Assembly (NCBI RefSeq): GCF_051020955.1
Contig: NW_027476876.1
Span: 1 to 64,000, forward strand
Length of the DNA: 64,000 bases
Source of the DNA: Megalopta genalis
Taxonomy: Eukaryota > Arthropoda > Insecta > Hymenoptera > Halictidae
Direction of reading: 5' to 3'
The notes under the pieces are model-generated. The model was given only the letters and a program-made list of their open reading frames with translations. It had not been told where the DNA came from and searched no databases. A program made the position numbers and the translations under genes. Of this stretch, positions 40,431-55,010 are shown in pieces; position 1 is the stretch's first letter, and each line of letters opens with the position of its first letter.

Positions 40431-43400
40431 TCTTCGAATCCATGCGAAGCAAATGGTTTAGCTTCAAATACTTGTGATATACATGATTTAGCTTCAACAG
40501 CATGCGAAACAAATGAGTTATATTCAAATCCAAGCGAAACACATGATTTATCTTCAAATCAATGCGAAGTAGAAAGCTTAGCTTCAAAACCATGGGAATC
40601 AAATGGTTTAGCTTCAAATACTTGTGATATGCATGATTTAGCTTCAACTACTATCGAAAAAAACGAGTTAGCTTCAATTCCAAGCGAAACACATGATTTA
40701 GCCTCAAATCAATGCGAATTAGAAGGGTTATCTTCGTATCCATGCGAAACAAATGGTTTAGCTGCAAATACTTGTGATATACGTGATTTAGCTTCAACTG
40801 CATGCGAAACAAACGAGTTAGCTTCGAATCCATGCGAAACACATGATTTAGCATCAAATCAATGCGAAGTAGAAGACTTATCTTCGTATCCATGCGAAAC
40901 AAATGGTTTAGCTGCAAATACTTGTGATATACGTGATTTAGCTTCAACTGCATGCGAAACAAACGAGTTAGCTTCGAATCCATGCGAAACGAATAGTTTA
41001 GCTTCAAATACTTGTGATGTACATGATTCAGCTTCAACTGCATGCGAAACAAACGAGTTAGCTTCAAATCCTTGCGAAACACATGATTTAGATTAAAATC
41101 AATGCGAAGTAGAAGGCTTATCTTCGAATCCATTCGAAACAAATGGTTTAGCTTCAAATACTTGTGATATACATGATTTAGCTTCAACTGCATGCGAAAT
41201 AAACGAGTTAGCTTCGAATCCATGCGGAAAACATGATTTAGCTTCAAATCAATGCGAAGTAGGAGGCTTATCTTCGATCCCATGCGATACAAATGGTTCA
41301 GCTTCAAATACTTGTGATATACATGATTTAGCTTCAACAGCATGCGAAACAAACGAGATAGCTTCAAATCCATGCGAAACACATGATTTAGCTTCAAATC
41401 AATGCGAAGTAGGAGGCTTATCTTCGATCCCATGCGATACAAATGGTTTAGCTTCAAATACTTGTGATATACATGATTTAGCTTCAACAGCATGCGAAAC
41501 AAACGAGTTAGCTTCAAATCCATGCGAAACACATGAGTTAGCTTCAAATCAATGCGAAGTGGAAGGCTTATCTTCGTATCCATGCGAAACGAATAGTTTA
41601 GCTTCAAATACTTGTGATATACATGATTCAGCTTCAACTGCATGCGAAACAAACGAGTTAGCTTTAAATCCATGCGAAACACATGATTTAGATTAAAATC
41701 AATGCGAAGTAGAAGGCTTATCTTCGAATCGATGCGAAACAAATGGCTTAGCTTCAAATACTTGTGATATACATGATTTAGCTTCAACAGCATGCGAAAC
41801 AAACGAGTTAGCTTCAAATCCATGCGAAACACATGATTTAGCCTCAAATCAATGCGAAGTAGAAGGCTTAGCTTCGAATAAATGCGAAACAAATGGTTTA
41901 GCTTCAAATACTTGTGATATATATGATATAGCTTCAACAGCATGCGAAAAAAAAGAGTTAGCTTCAAATCCATGCGAAACACATGATTTAGCCTCAAATC
42001 AATGCGAAGTAGAAGGCTTAGCTTCGAATAAATGCGAAACAAATGGTTTAGCTTCAAATACTTGTGATATATATGATTTAGCTTCAACAGCATGCGAAAC
42101 AAACGAGTTAGCTTCAAATCCATGCGAAACACATGATTTAGCTTCAAATCAATGCGAAGTAGGAGGCTTATCTTCGATCCCATGCGATACAAATGGTTTA
42201 GCTTCAAATACTTGTGATGTACATGATTTAGTTTCAACAGCATGCGAAAGAAACGAGCTAGCTTCAAATCCATGCGAAACAAGTGATATAGCATCAAATC
42301 AATGCGAAGTAGGAGGCTGATCTTCGAATCCATGCGAAGCAAATGGTTTAGCTTCAAGTACTTGTGATATACATGATTTAGCTTCAACAGCATGCGAAAC
42401 AAATGAGTTATATTCAAATCCAAGCGAAACACATGATTTATCTTCAAATCAATGCGAAGTAGAAAGCTTAGCTTCAAAACCGTGGGAATCAAATGGTTTA
42501 GCTTCAAATACTTGTGATATGCATGATTTAGCTTCAACTACTATCGAAAAAAACGAGTTAGCTTCAATTCTAAGCGAAACACATGATTTAGCCTCAAATC
42601 AATGCGAATTAGAAGGGTTATCTTCGTATCCATGCGAAACAAATGGTTTAGCTGCAAATACTTGTGATATACGTGATTTAGCTTCAACTGCATGCGAAAC
42701 AAACGAGTTAGCTTCGAATCCATGCGAAACACATGATTTAGCATCAAATCAATGCGAAGTAGAAGACTTATCTTCGTATCCATGCGAAACAAATGGTTTA
42801 GCTGCAAATACTTGTGATATACGTGATTTAGCTTCAACTGCATGCGAAACAAACGAGTTAGCTTCGAATCCATGCGAAACGAATAGTTTAGCTTCAAAAA
42901 CTTGTGATGTACATGATTCAGCTTCAACTGCATGCGAAACAAACGAGTTAGCTTCAAATCCTTGCGAAACACATGATTTAGATTAAAATCAATGCGAAGT
43001 AGAAGGCTTATCTTCGAATCCATTCGAAACAAATGGTTTAGCTTCAAATACTTGTGATATACATGATTTAGCTTAAACTGCATGCGAAATAAACGAGTTA
43101 GCTTCGAATCCATGCGGAAAACATGATTTAGCTTCAAATCAATGCGAAGTAGGAGGCTTATCTTCGATCCCATGCGATACAAATGGTTTAGCTTCAAATA
43201 CTTGTGATATACATGATTTAGCTTCAACTGCATGCGAAACAAACGAGTTAGCTTTAAATCCATGCGAAACACATGATTTAGATTAAAATCTATGCGAAGT
43301 AGAAGGCTTATCTTCGAATCGATGCGAAACAAATGGCTTAGCTTCAAATACTTGTGATATACATGATTTAGCTTCAACAGCATGCGAAACAAACGAGTTA

Positions 43401-46400
43401 GCTTCAAATCCATGCGAAACACATGATTTAGCTTCAAATCAATGCGAATTAGAACGGTTGTCTTGGAATCCATGCGAAACGTATGATATAGCTTCAAATA
43501 CTTGTGTTATACATGATTTAGCTTCAACAGCATGTGAAAAAAACGAGTTAGCTTCAAAACCAAGCGAATCAAATGATTTAGCCTCAAATCAATGCGAAGT
43601 AGAAGGCTTAGCTTCGAATAAATGCGAAACAAATGGTTTAGCTTCAAATACTTGTGATATATATGATTTAGCTTCAACAGCATGCGAAACAAACGAGTTA
43701 GCTTCAAATCCATGCGAAACACATGATTTAGCTTCAAATCAATGCGAAGTAGGAGGCTTATCTTCGATCCCATGCGATACAAATGGTTTAGCTTCAAATA
43801 CTTGTGATATACATGATTTAGCTTCAACAGCATGCGAAAGAAACGAGCTAGCTTCAAATCCATGCGAAACAAGTGATTTAGCATCAAATCAATGCGAAGT
43901 AGGAGGCTGATCTTCGAATCCATGCGAAGCAAATGGTTTAGCTTCAAATACTTGTGATATACATGATTTAGCTTCAACAGCATGCGAAACAAATGAGTTA
44001 TATTCAAATCCAAGCGAAACACATGATTTATCTTCAAATCAATGCGAAGTAGAAAGCTTAGCTTCAAAACCATGGGAATCAAATTGTTTAGCTTCAAATA
44101 CTTGTGATATGCATGATTTAGCTTCAACTACTATCGAAAAAAACGAGTTAGCTTCAATTCCAAGCGAAACACATGATTTAGCCTCAAATCAATGCGAAGT
44201 AGAAGGCTTAGCTTCGAATAAATGCGAAACAAATGGTTTAGCTTCAAATACTTGTGATATATATGATTTAGCTTCAACTGCATGCGAAACAAACGAGTTA
44301 GCTTCAAATCCTTGCGAAACACATGATTTAGATTAAAATCAATGCGAAGTAGAAGGCTTATCTTCGAATCCATTCGAAACAATTGGTTTAGCTTCAAATA
44401 CTTGTGATATACATGATTTAGCTTAAACTGCATGCGAAATAAACGAGTTAGCTTCGAATCCATGCGGAAAACATGATTTAGCTTCAAATCACTGCGAAGT
44501 AGGAGGCTTATCTTCGATCACATGCGATACAAATGGTTTAGCTTCAAATACTTGTGATATACATGATTTAGCTTCAACTGCATGCGAAACAAACGAGTTA
44601 GCTTTAAATCCATGCGAAACACATGATTTAGATTAAAATCTATGCGAAGTAGAAGGCTTATCTTCGAATCGATGCGAAACAAATGGCTTAGCTTCAAATA
44701 CTTGTGATATACATGATTTAGCTTCAACAGCATGCGAAACAAACGAGTTAGCTTCAAATCCATGCGAAACACATGATTTAGCTTCAAATCAATGCGAATT
44801 AGAACGGTTGTCTTGGAATCCATGCGAAACGTATGATATAGCTTCAAATACTTGTGTTATACATGATTTAGCTTCAACAGCATGTGAAAAAAACGAGTTA
44901 GCTTCAAAACCAAGCGAATCAAATGATTTAGCCTCAAATCAATGCGAAGTAGAAGGCTTAGCTTCGAATAAATGCGAAACAAATGGTTTAGCTTCAAATA
45001 CTTGTGATATATATGATTTAGCTTCAACAGCATGCGAAACAAACGAGTTAGCTTCAAATCCATGCGAAACACATGATTTAGCTTCAAATCAATGCGAAGT
45101 AGGAGGCTTATCTTCGATCCCATGCGATACAAATGGTTTAGCTTCAAATACTTGTGATATACATGATTTAGCTTCAACAGCATGCGAAAGAAACGAGCTA
45201 GCTTCAAATCCATGCGAAACAAGTGATTTAGCATCAAATCAATGCGAAGTAGGAGGCTGATCTTCGAATCCATGCGAAGCAAATGGTTTAGCTTCAAATA
45301 CTTGTGATATACATGATTTAGCTTCAACAGCATGCGAAACAAATGAGTTATATTCAAATCCAAGCGAAACACATGATTTATCTTCAAATCAATGCGAAGT
45401 AGAAAGCTTAGCTTCAAAACCATGGGAATCAAATTGTTTAGCTTCAAATACTTGTGATATGCATGATTTAGCTTCAACTACTATCGAAAAAAACGAGTTA
45501 GCTTCAATTCCAAGCGAAACACATGATTTAGCCTCAAATCAATGCGAAGTAGAAGGCTTAGCTTCGAATAAATGCGAAACAAATGGTTTAGCTTCAAATA
45601 CTTGTGATATATATGATTTAGCTTCAACTGCATGCGAAACAAACGAGTTAGCTTCAAATCCTTGCGAAACACATGATTTAGATTAAAATCAATGCGAAGT
45701 AGAAGGCTTATCTTCGAATCCATTCGAAACAATTGGTTTAGCTTCAAATACTTGTGATATACATGATTTAGCTTAAACTGCATGCGAAATAAACGAGTTA
45801 GCTTCGAATCCATGCGGAAAACATGATTTAGCTTCAAATCACTGCGAAGTAGGAGGCTTATCTTCGATCACATGCGATACAAATGGTTTAGCTTCAAATA
45901 CTTGTGATATACATGATTTAGCTTCAACTGCATGCGAAACAAACGAGTTAGCTTTAAATCCATGCGAAACACATGATTTAGATTAAAATCTATGCGAAGT
46001 AGAAGGCTTATCTTCGAATCGATGCGAAACAAATGGCTTAGCTTCAAATACTTGTGATATACATGATTTAGCTTCAACAGCATGCGAAACAAACGAGTTA
46101 GCTTCAAATCCATGCGAAACACATGATTTAGCTTCAAATCAATGCGAATTAGAACGGTTGTCTTGGAATCCATGCGAAACGTATGATATAGCTTCAAATA
46201 CTTGTGTTATACATGATTTAGCTTCAACAGCATGTGAAAAAAACGAGTTAGCTTCAAAACCAAGCGAATCAAATGATTTAGCCTCAAATCAATGCGAAGT
46301 AGAAGGCTTAGCTTCGAATAAATGCGAAACAAATGGTTTAGCTTCAAATACTTGTGATATATATGATTTAGCTTCAACAGCATGCGAAACAAACGAGTTA

Positions 46401-49400
46401 GCTTCAAATCCATGCGAAACACATGATTTAGCTTCAAATCAATGCGAAGTAGGAGGCTTATCTTCGATCCCATGCGATACAAATGGTTTAGCCTCAAATA
46501 CTTGTGATATACATGATTTAGCTTCAACAGCATGCGAAAGAAACGAGCTAGCTTCAAATCCATGCGAAACAAGTGATTTAGCATCAAATGAATGCGAAGT
46601 AGGAGGCTGATCTTCGAATCCATGCGAAGCAAATGGTTTAGCTTCAAATACTTGTGATATACATGATTTAGCTTCAACAGCATGCGAAACAAATGAGTTA
46701 TATTCAAATCCAAGCGAAACACATGATTTATCTTCAAATCAATGCGAAGTAGAAAGCTTAGCTTCAAAACCATGGGAATCAAATTGTTTAGCTTCAAATA
46801 CTTGTGATATGCATGATTTAGCTTCAACTACTATCGAAAAAAACGTGTTAGCTTCAATTCCAAGCGAAACACATGATTTAGCCTCAAATCAATGCGAAGT
46901 AGAAGACTTATCTTCGTATCCATGCGAAACAAATGGTTTAGCTGCAAATACTTGTGATATACGTGATTTAGCTTCAACTGCATGCGAAACAAACGAGTTA
47001 GCTTCGAATCCATGCGAAACGAATAGTTTAGCATCAAATACTTGTGATGTACATGATTCAGCTTCAACTGCATGCGAAACAAACGAGTTAGCTTCAAATC
47101 CTTGCGAAACACATGATTTAGATTAAAATCAATGCGAAGTAGAAGGCTTATCTTCGAATCCATTCGAAACAAATGGTTTAGCTTCAAATACTTGTGATAT
47201 ACATGATTTAGCTTCAACTGCATGCGAAATAAACGAGTTAGCTTCGAATCCATGCGGAAAACATGATTTAGCTTCAAATCAATGCGAAGTCGGAGGCTTA
47301 TCTTCGATCCCATGCGATACAAATGGTTTAGCTTCAAATACTTGTGATATACATGATTTAGCTTCAACAGCATGCGAAACAAACGAGTTAGCTTCAAATC
47401 CATGCGAAACACATGATTTAGCTTCAAATCAATGCGAAGTAGGAGGCTTATCTTCGATCCCATGCGATACAAATGGTTTAGCTTCAAATACTTGTGATAT
47501 ACATGATTTAGCTTCAACAGCATGCGAAAGAAACGAGCTAGCTTCAAATCCATGCGAAACAAGTGATTTAGCATCAAATCAATGCGAAGTAGGAGGCTGA
47601 TCTTCGAATCCATGCGAAGCAAATGGTTTAGCTTCAAATACTTGTGATATACATGATTTAGCTTCAACAGCATGCGAAACAAATGAGTTATATTCAAATC
47701 CAAGCGAAACACATGATTTATCTTCAAATCAATGCGAAGTAGAAAGCTTAGCTTCAAAACCATGGGAATCAAATTGTTTAGCTTCAAATACTTGTGATAT
47801 GCATGATTTAGCTTCAACTACTATCGAAAAAAACGAGTTAGCTTCAATTCCAAGCGAAACACATGATTTAGCCTCAAATCAATGCGAATTAGAAGGGTTA
47901 TCTTCGTATCCATGCTAAACAAATGGTTTAGCTGCAAATACTTGTGATATACGTGATTTAGCTTCAACTGCATGCGAAACAAACGAGTTAGCTTCGAATC
48001 CATGCGAAACACATGATTTAGCATCAAATCAATGCGAAGTAGAAGACTTATCTTCGTATCCATGCGAAACAAATGGTTTAGCTGCAAATACTTGTGATAT
48101 ACGTGATTTAGCTTCAACTGCATGCGAAACAAACGAGTTAGCTTCGAATCCATGCGAAACGAATAGTTTAGCTTCAAATACTTGTGATGTACATGATTCA
48201 GCTACAACTGCATGCGAAACAAACGAGTTAGTTTCAAATCCTTGCGAAACACATGATTTAGATTAAAATCAATGCGAAGTAGAAGGCTTATATTCGAATC
48301 CATTCGAAACAAATGGTTTAGCTTCAAATACTTGTGATATACATGATTTAGCTTCAACTGCATGCGAAATAAACGAGTTAGCTTGGAATCCATGCGGAAA
48401 ACATGATTTAGCTTCAAATCAATGCGAAGTCGGAGGCTTATCTTCGATCCCATGCGATACAAATGGTTTAGCTTCAAATACTTGTGATATACATGATTTA
48501 GCTTCAACAGCATGCGAAACAAACGAGTTAGCTTCAAATCCATGCGAAACACATGATTTAGCTTCAAATCAATGCGAAGTAGGAGGCTTATCTTCGATCC
48601 CATGCGATACAAATGGTTTAGCTTCAAATACTTGTGATATACATGATTTAGCTTCAACAGCATGCGAAACAAACGAGTTAGCTTCAAATCCATGCGAAAC
48701 AAATGATTTAGCCTCAAATCAATGCGAAGTAGAAGGCTTAGCTTCGAATAAATGCGAAACAAATGGTTTAGCTTCAAATACTTGTGATATATATGATATA
48801 GCTTCAACAGCATGCGAAAAAAAAGAGTTAGCTTCAAATCCATGCGAAACACATGATTTAGCCTCAAATCAATGCGAAGTAGAAGGCTTAGCTTCGAATA
48901 AATGCGAAACAAATGGTTTAGCTTCAAATACTTGTGATATACATGATTTAGCTTCAATAGCATGTGAAAAAAACGAGTTAGCTTCAAAACCAAGCGAAAC
49001 AAATGATTTAGCCTCAAATCAATGCGAAGTAGAAGGCTTAGCTTCGAATAAATGCGAAACAAATGGTTTAGCTTCAAATACTTGTGATATATATGATTTA
49101 GCTTCAACAGCATGCGAAACAAACTAGTTAGCTTCAAATCCATGCGAAACACATGATTCAGATTCAAATCAATGCTAAGTAGAAGGCTGATCTTCGAATC
49201 CATGCGTAACAAATGGTTTAGCTTCAAATACTTGTGATATACATGATTTAGCTTCAACAGCATGCGAAACAAACGAGTTAGCTTCAAATCCATGCGAAAC
49301 ACATGATTTAGCATCAAATCAATGCTAAGTAGAAGGCTGACCTTCGAATCCATGCGTAACAAATGGTTTAGCTTCAAATATTTGTGATATACATGATTTA

Positions 49401-50950
49401 GCTTCAACAGCATGCGAAACAAACGAGTAAGCTTCAAATCCATGCGAAACACATGATTTAGCTTCAAATCAATGCGAATTAGAAGGGTTGTCTTGGAATC
49501 CATGCGAAACGTATGATATAGCTTCAAATACTTGTGATATACATGATTTAGCTTCAACAGCATGTGAAAAAAACGAGTTAGCTTCAAAACCAAGCGAAAC
49601 AAATGATTTAGCCTCAAATCAATGCGAAGTAGAAGGCTTAGCTTCGAATAAATGCGAAACAAATGGTTTAGCTTCAAATACTTGTGATATATATGATATA
49701 GCTTCAACAGCATGCGAAAAAAAAGAGTTAGCTTCAAATCCATGCGAAACACATGATTTAGCCTCAAATCAATGCGAAGTAGAAGGCTTAGCTTCGAATA
49801 AATGCGAAACAAATGGTTTAGCTTCAAATACTTGTGATATACATGATTTAGCTTCAACAGCATGCGAAACAAACTAGTTAGCTTCAAATCCATGCGAAAC
49901 ACATGATTCAGGTTCAAATCAATGCTAAGTAGAAGGCTGATCTTCGAATACATGCGTAACAAATGGTTTAGCTTCAAATACTTGTGATATACATGATTTA
50001 GCTTCAACAGCATGCGAAACAAACGAGTTAGCTTCAAATCCATGCGAAACACATGATTTAGCTTCAAATCAATGCGAAGTAGGAGGCTTATCTTCGATCC
50101 CATGCGATACAAATGGTTTAGCTTCAAATACTTGTGATATACATGATTTAGCTTCAACAGCATGCGAAACAAACGAGTTAGCTTCAAATCCATGCGAAAC
50201 ACATGAGTTAGCTTCAAATCAATGCGAAGTGGAAGGCTTATCTTCGTATCCATGCGAAACGAATAGTTTAGCTTCAAATACTTGTGATATACATGATTCA
50301 GCTTCAACTGCATGCGAAACAAACGAGTTAGCTTTAAATCCATGCGAAACACATGATTTAGATCAAAATCAATGCGAAGTAGAAGGCTTATCTTCGAATC
50401 GATGCGAAACAAATGGCTTAGCTTCAAATACTTGTGATATACATGATTTAGCTTCAACAGCATGCGAAACAAACGAGTTAGCTTCAAATCCATGCGAAAC
50501 ACATGATTTAGCTTCAAATCAATGCGAATTAGAACGGTTGTCTTGGAATCCATGCGAAACGTATGATATAGCTTCAAATACTTGTGTTATACATGATTTA
50601 GCTTCAACAGCATGTGAAAAAAACGAGTTAGCTTCAAAACCAAGCGAAACAAATGATTTAGCCTCAAATCAATGCGAAGTAGAAGGCTTAGCTTCGAATA
50701 AATGCGAAACAAATGGTTTAGCTTCAAATACTTGTGATATATATGATATAGCTTCAACAGCATGCGAAAAAAAAGAGTTAGCTTCAAATCCATGCGAAAC
50801 ACATGATTTAGCCTCAAATCAATGCGAAGTAGAAGGCTTAGCTTCGAATAAATGCGAAACAAATGGTTTAGCTTCAAATACTTGTGATATACATGATTTA
50901 GCTTCAACAGCATGTGAAAAAAACGAGTTAGCTTCAAAACCAAGCGAAAC
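40411..50950. repeat. Large duplication copy R (10.54 kb)
   Basis: Tandem partner of copy L, in the same orientation. It is 1200 bp longer: one extra 1350 bp unit (about 42921-46970 holds three instead of two) minus one 150 bp pentamer lost near 49999. The match is otherwise nearly perfect, implying a very recent duplication or an assembly duplication. R-only variants include AATTGG (44381 and again 45731) and GATTCAGGTTC (49912). Confidence 0.9.
42921..46970. repeat. 1350 bp unit, three tandem copies inside copy R
   Basis: Units at about 42921-44270, 44271-45620 and 45621-46970. Copies 1 and 3 correspond to the two units of copy L. The middle portion is an added copy, because the R-only AATTGG variant at 44381 is also at 45731, exactly 1350 bp further on. 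Adjacent array to the right (46971-48264) continues in related units of 1440 and about 1140 bp. Confidence 0.85.
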
Positions 50951-51120
50951 AAATGATTTAGCCTCAAATCAATGCGAAGTAGAAGGCTTAGCTTCGAATA
51001 AATGCGAAACAAATGGTTTAGCTTCAAATACTTGTGATATATATGATTTAGCTTCAACAGCATGCGAAACAAACGAGTTAGCTTCAAATCCATGCGAAAC
51101 ACATGATTCAGATTCAAATC

Positions 51121-51480
51121 AATGCTAAGTAGAAGGCTGATCTTCGAATCCATGCGTAACAAATGGTTTAGCTTCAAATACTTGTGATATACATGATTTA
51201 GATTCAACAACATGCGAAACAAACGAGTTAGCTTCAAATCCATGCGAAACACATGATTTAGCCTCAAATCAATGCGAAGTAGAAGGCTTAGCTACGAATA
51301 AATGCGAAACAAATGGTTTACCTTCAAATACTTGTGATATATATGATTTAGCTTCAACAGCATGCGAAACAAAAGAGTTAGCTTCAAATCCATGCGAAAC
51401 ACTTGATTTAGCTTCAAATCAATGCGAAGTAGGAGGCTTATCTTCGATCCTATCCGATACAAATGGTTTAGCTTCAAATA
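51121..51480. repeat. 1950 bp-spaced repeat, left copy
   Basis: 51121-51480 matches 53071-53430 with a shift of 1950 bp (13 pentamers). Shared rare markers are GCTACGAATAAATGCG (51291 and 53241), GATTCAACAACATGCG and CCTATCCGATAC. A third GCTACGAATAAATG is near 58040. Confidence 0.82.
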
Positions 51481-53045
51481 CTTGTGATATATATGATTTA
51501 GCTTCAACAGCATGCGAAACAAACTAGTTAGCTTCAAATCCATGCGAAACACATGATTCAGATTCAAATCAATGCTAAGTAGAAGGCTGATCTTCGAATC
51601 CATGCGTAACAAATGGTTTAGCTTCAAATACTTGTGATATACATGATTTAGCTTCAACAGCATGCGAAACAAACGAGTTAGCTTCAAATCCATGCGAAAC
51701 ACATGATTTAGCATCAAATCAATGCTAAGTAGAAGGCTGACCTTCGAATCCATGCGTAACAAATGGTTTAGCTTCAAATATTTGTGATATACATGATTTA
51801 GCTTCAACAGCATGCGAAACAAACGAGTAAGCTTCAAATCCATGCGAAACACATGATTTAGCTTCAAATCAATGCGAATTAGAAGGGTTGTCTTGGAATC
51901 CATGCGAAACGTATGATATAGCTTCAAATACTTGTGATATACATGATTTAGCTTCAACAGCATGTGAAAAAAACGAGTTAGCTTCAAAACCAAGCGAAAC
52001 AAATGATTTAGCCTCAAATCAATGCGAAGTAGAAGGCTTAGCTTCGAATAAATGCGAAACAAATGGTTTAGCTTCAAATACTTGTGATATATATGATATA
52101 GCTTCAACAGCATGCGAAAAAAAAGAGTTAGCTTCAAATCCATGCGAAACACATGATTGAGCCTCAAATCAATGCGAAGTAGAAGGCTTAGCTTCGAATA
52201 AATGCGAAACAAATGGTTTAGCTTCAAATACTTGTGATATACATGATTTAGCTTCAACAGCATGCGAAACAAACTAGTTAGCTTCAAATCCATGCGAAAC
52301 ACATGATTCAGATTCAAATCAATGCTAAGTAGAAGGCTGATCTTCGAATCCATGCGTAACAAATGGTTTAGCTTCAAATACTTGTGATATACATGATTTA
52401 GATTCAACAACATGCGAAACAAACGAGTTAGCTTCAAATCCATGCGAAACACATGATTTAGCTTCAAATCAATGCGAAGTAGGAGGCTTATCTTCGATCC
52501 CATGCGATACAAATGGTTTAGCTTCAAATACTTGTGATATACATGATTTAGCTTCAACAGCATGCGAAACAAACGAGTTAGCTTCAAATCCATGCGAAAC
52601 ACATGATTTAGCTTCAAATCAATGCGAAGTAGGAGGCTTATCTTCGATCCCATGCGATACAAATGGTTTAGCTTCAAATACTTGTGATATACATGATTTA
52701 GCTTCAACAGCATGCGAAACAAACGAGTTAGCTTCAAATCCATGCGAAACACATGAGTTAGCTTCAAATCAATGCGAAGTGGAAGGCTTATCTTCGTATC
52801 CATGCGAAACGAATAGTTTAGCTTCAAATACTTGTGATATACATGATTCAGCTTCAACTGCATGCGAAACAAACGAGTTAGCTTTAAATCCATGCGAAAC
52901 ACATGATTTAGATTAAAATCAATGCGAAGTAGAAGGCTTATCTTCGAATCGATGCGAAACAAATGGCTTAGCTTCAAATACTTGTGATATACATGATTTA
53001 GCTTCAACAGCATGCGAAACAAACGAGTTAGCTTCAAATCCATGC
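51461..53045. repeat. Third partial copy (T) of the L/R right end
   Basis: 51461-53045 matches 37901-39485 of copy L at a constant shift of 13560 bp (452 monomers), and 49061-49999 of copy R at a shift of 2400 bp. T and L both hold the 150 bp pentamer that R lacks. T has its own change GATTGAGCC near 52157, where L and R have GATTTAGCC, and GATTAAAATC at 52911 where L has GATCAAAATC. Confidence 0.85.
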
Positions 53046-55010
53046 GAAACACATGATTCAGATTCAAATCAATGCTAAGTAGAAGGCTGATCTTCGAATC
53101 CATGCGTAACAAATGGTTTAGCTTCAAATACTTGTGATATACATGATTTAGATTCAACAACATGCGAAACAAACGAGTTAGCTTCAAATCCATGCGAAAC
53201 ACATGATTTAGCCTCAAATCAATGCGAAGTAGAAGGCTTAGCTACGAATAAATGCGAAACAAATGGTTTACCTTCAAATACTTGTGATATATATGATTTA
53301 GCTTCAACAGCATGCGAAACAAAAGAGTTAGCTTCAAATCCATGCGAAACACATGATTTAGCTTCAAATCAATGCGAAGTAGGAGGCTTATCTTCGATCC
53401 TATCCGATACAAATGGTTTAGCTTCAAATACTTGTGATATACATGATTTAGCTTCAACAGCATGCGAAACAAACGAGCTAGCTTCAAATCCATGCGAAAC
53501 AAATGATTTAGCCTCAAATCAATGCGAAGTAGAAGGCTTAGCTTCGAATAAATGCGAAACAAATGGTTTAGCTTCAAATACTTGTGATATATATGATTTA
53601 GCTACAACTGCATGCGAAAAAAACGAGTTAGCTTCAAAACCAAGCGAAACACATGATTTAGCCTCACATCAATGCGAAGTAGAAGGCTTAGCTTCGAATA
53701 AATGCGAAACAAATGGTTTAGCTTCAAATACTTGTGATATATATGATTTAGCTTCAACAGCATGCGAAACAAACGAGTTAGCTTCAAATCCATGCGAAAC
53801 ACATGATTTAGCTTCAAATCAATGCGAAGTAGGAGGCTTATCTTCGATCCCATGCGATACAAATGGTTTAGCTTCAAATACTTGTGATATACATGATTTA
53901 GCTTCAACAGCATGCGAAAGAAACGAGTTAGATTCAAATCCATGCGAAACACATGATTCAGATTCAAATCAATGCGAAGTAGGAGGCTTATCTTCGAATC
54001 CATGCGAAACAAATGGTTTAGCTTCAAATACTTGTGATATACATGATTTAGCTACAACTGCATGCGAAAAAAACGAGTTAGCTTCAAAACCAAGCGAAAC
54101 ACATGATTTAGCCTCAAATCAATGCGAAGTAGAAGGCCTAGCTTCGAATAAATGCGAAACAAATGGTTTAGCTTCAAATACTTGTGATATATATGATTTA
54201 GCTTCAACAGCATGCGAAACAAACGAGTTAGCTTCAAATCCATGCGAAACACATGATTTAGCTTCAAATCAATGCGAAGTAGGAGGCTTATCTTCGATCC
54301 CATCCGATACAAATGGTTTAGCTTCAAATACTTGTGATATACATGATTTAGCTTCAACAGCATGCGAAACAAACGAGTTAGCTTCAAATCCATGCGAAAC
54401 ACATGATTTAGCTTCAAATCAATGCGAATTAGAAGGGTTGTCTTGGAATCCATGCGAAACGTATGATATAGCTTCAAATACTTGTGATATACATGATTTA
54501 GCTTCAACAGCATGTGAAAAAAACGAGTTAGCTTCAAAACCAAGCGAAACAAATGATTTAGCCTCAAATCAATGCGAAGTAGAAGGCTTAGCTTCGAATA
54601 AATGCGAAACAAATGGTTTAGCTTCAAATACTTGTGATATATATGATTTAGCTTCAACAGCATGCGAAAAAAAAGAGTTAGCTTCAAATCCATGCGAAAC
54701 ACATGATTTAGCATCAAATCAATGCGAAGTAGAAGGCTTAGCTTCGAATAAATGCGAAACAAATGGTTTACCTTCAAATACTTGTGATATATATGATTTA
54801 GCTTCAACAGCATGCGAAACAAAAGAGTTAGCTACAATTCCATGCGAAACACATGATTTAGCTTCAAATCAATGCGAAGTAGGAGGCTTATCTTCGATCC
54901 TATCCGATACAAATGGTTTAGCTTCAAATACTTGTGATATACATGATTTAGCTTCAACAGCATGCGAAACAAACGAGCTAGCTTCAAATCCATGCGAAAC
55001 ACATGATTTA
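53046..55010. repeat. Pentamer segment between T and the 55 kb block
   Basis: Regular pentamers in perfect 30 bp register. 53071-53430 is the right copy of the 1950 bp-spaced repeat. A GTCTTGGAATCC marker block begins near 54438, followed by GCTACAATTCC, a variant seen only once (54831). No insertion, hybrid monomer or unique sequence noticed. Confidence 0.78.
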
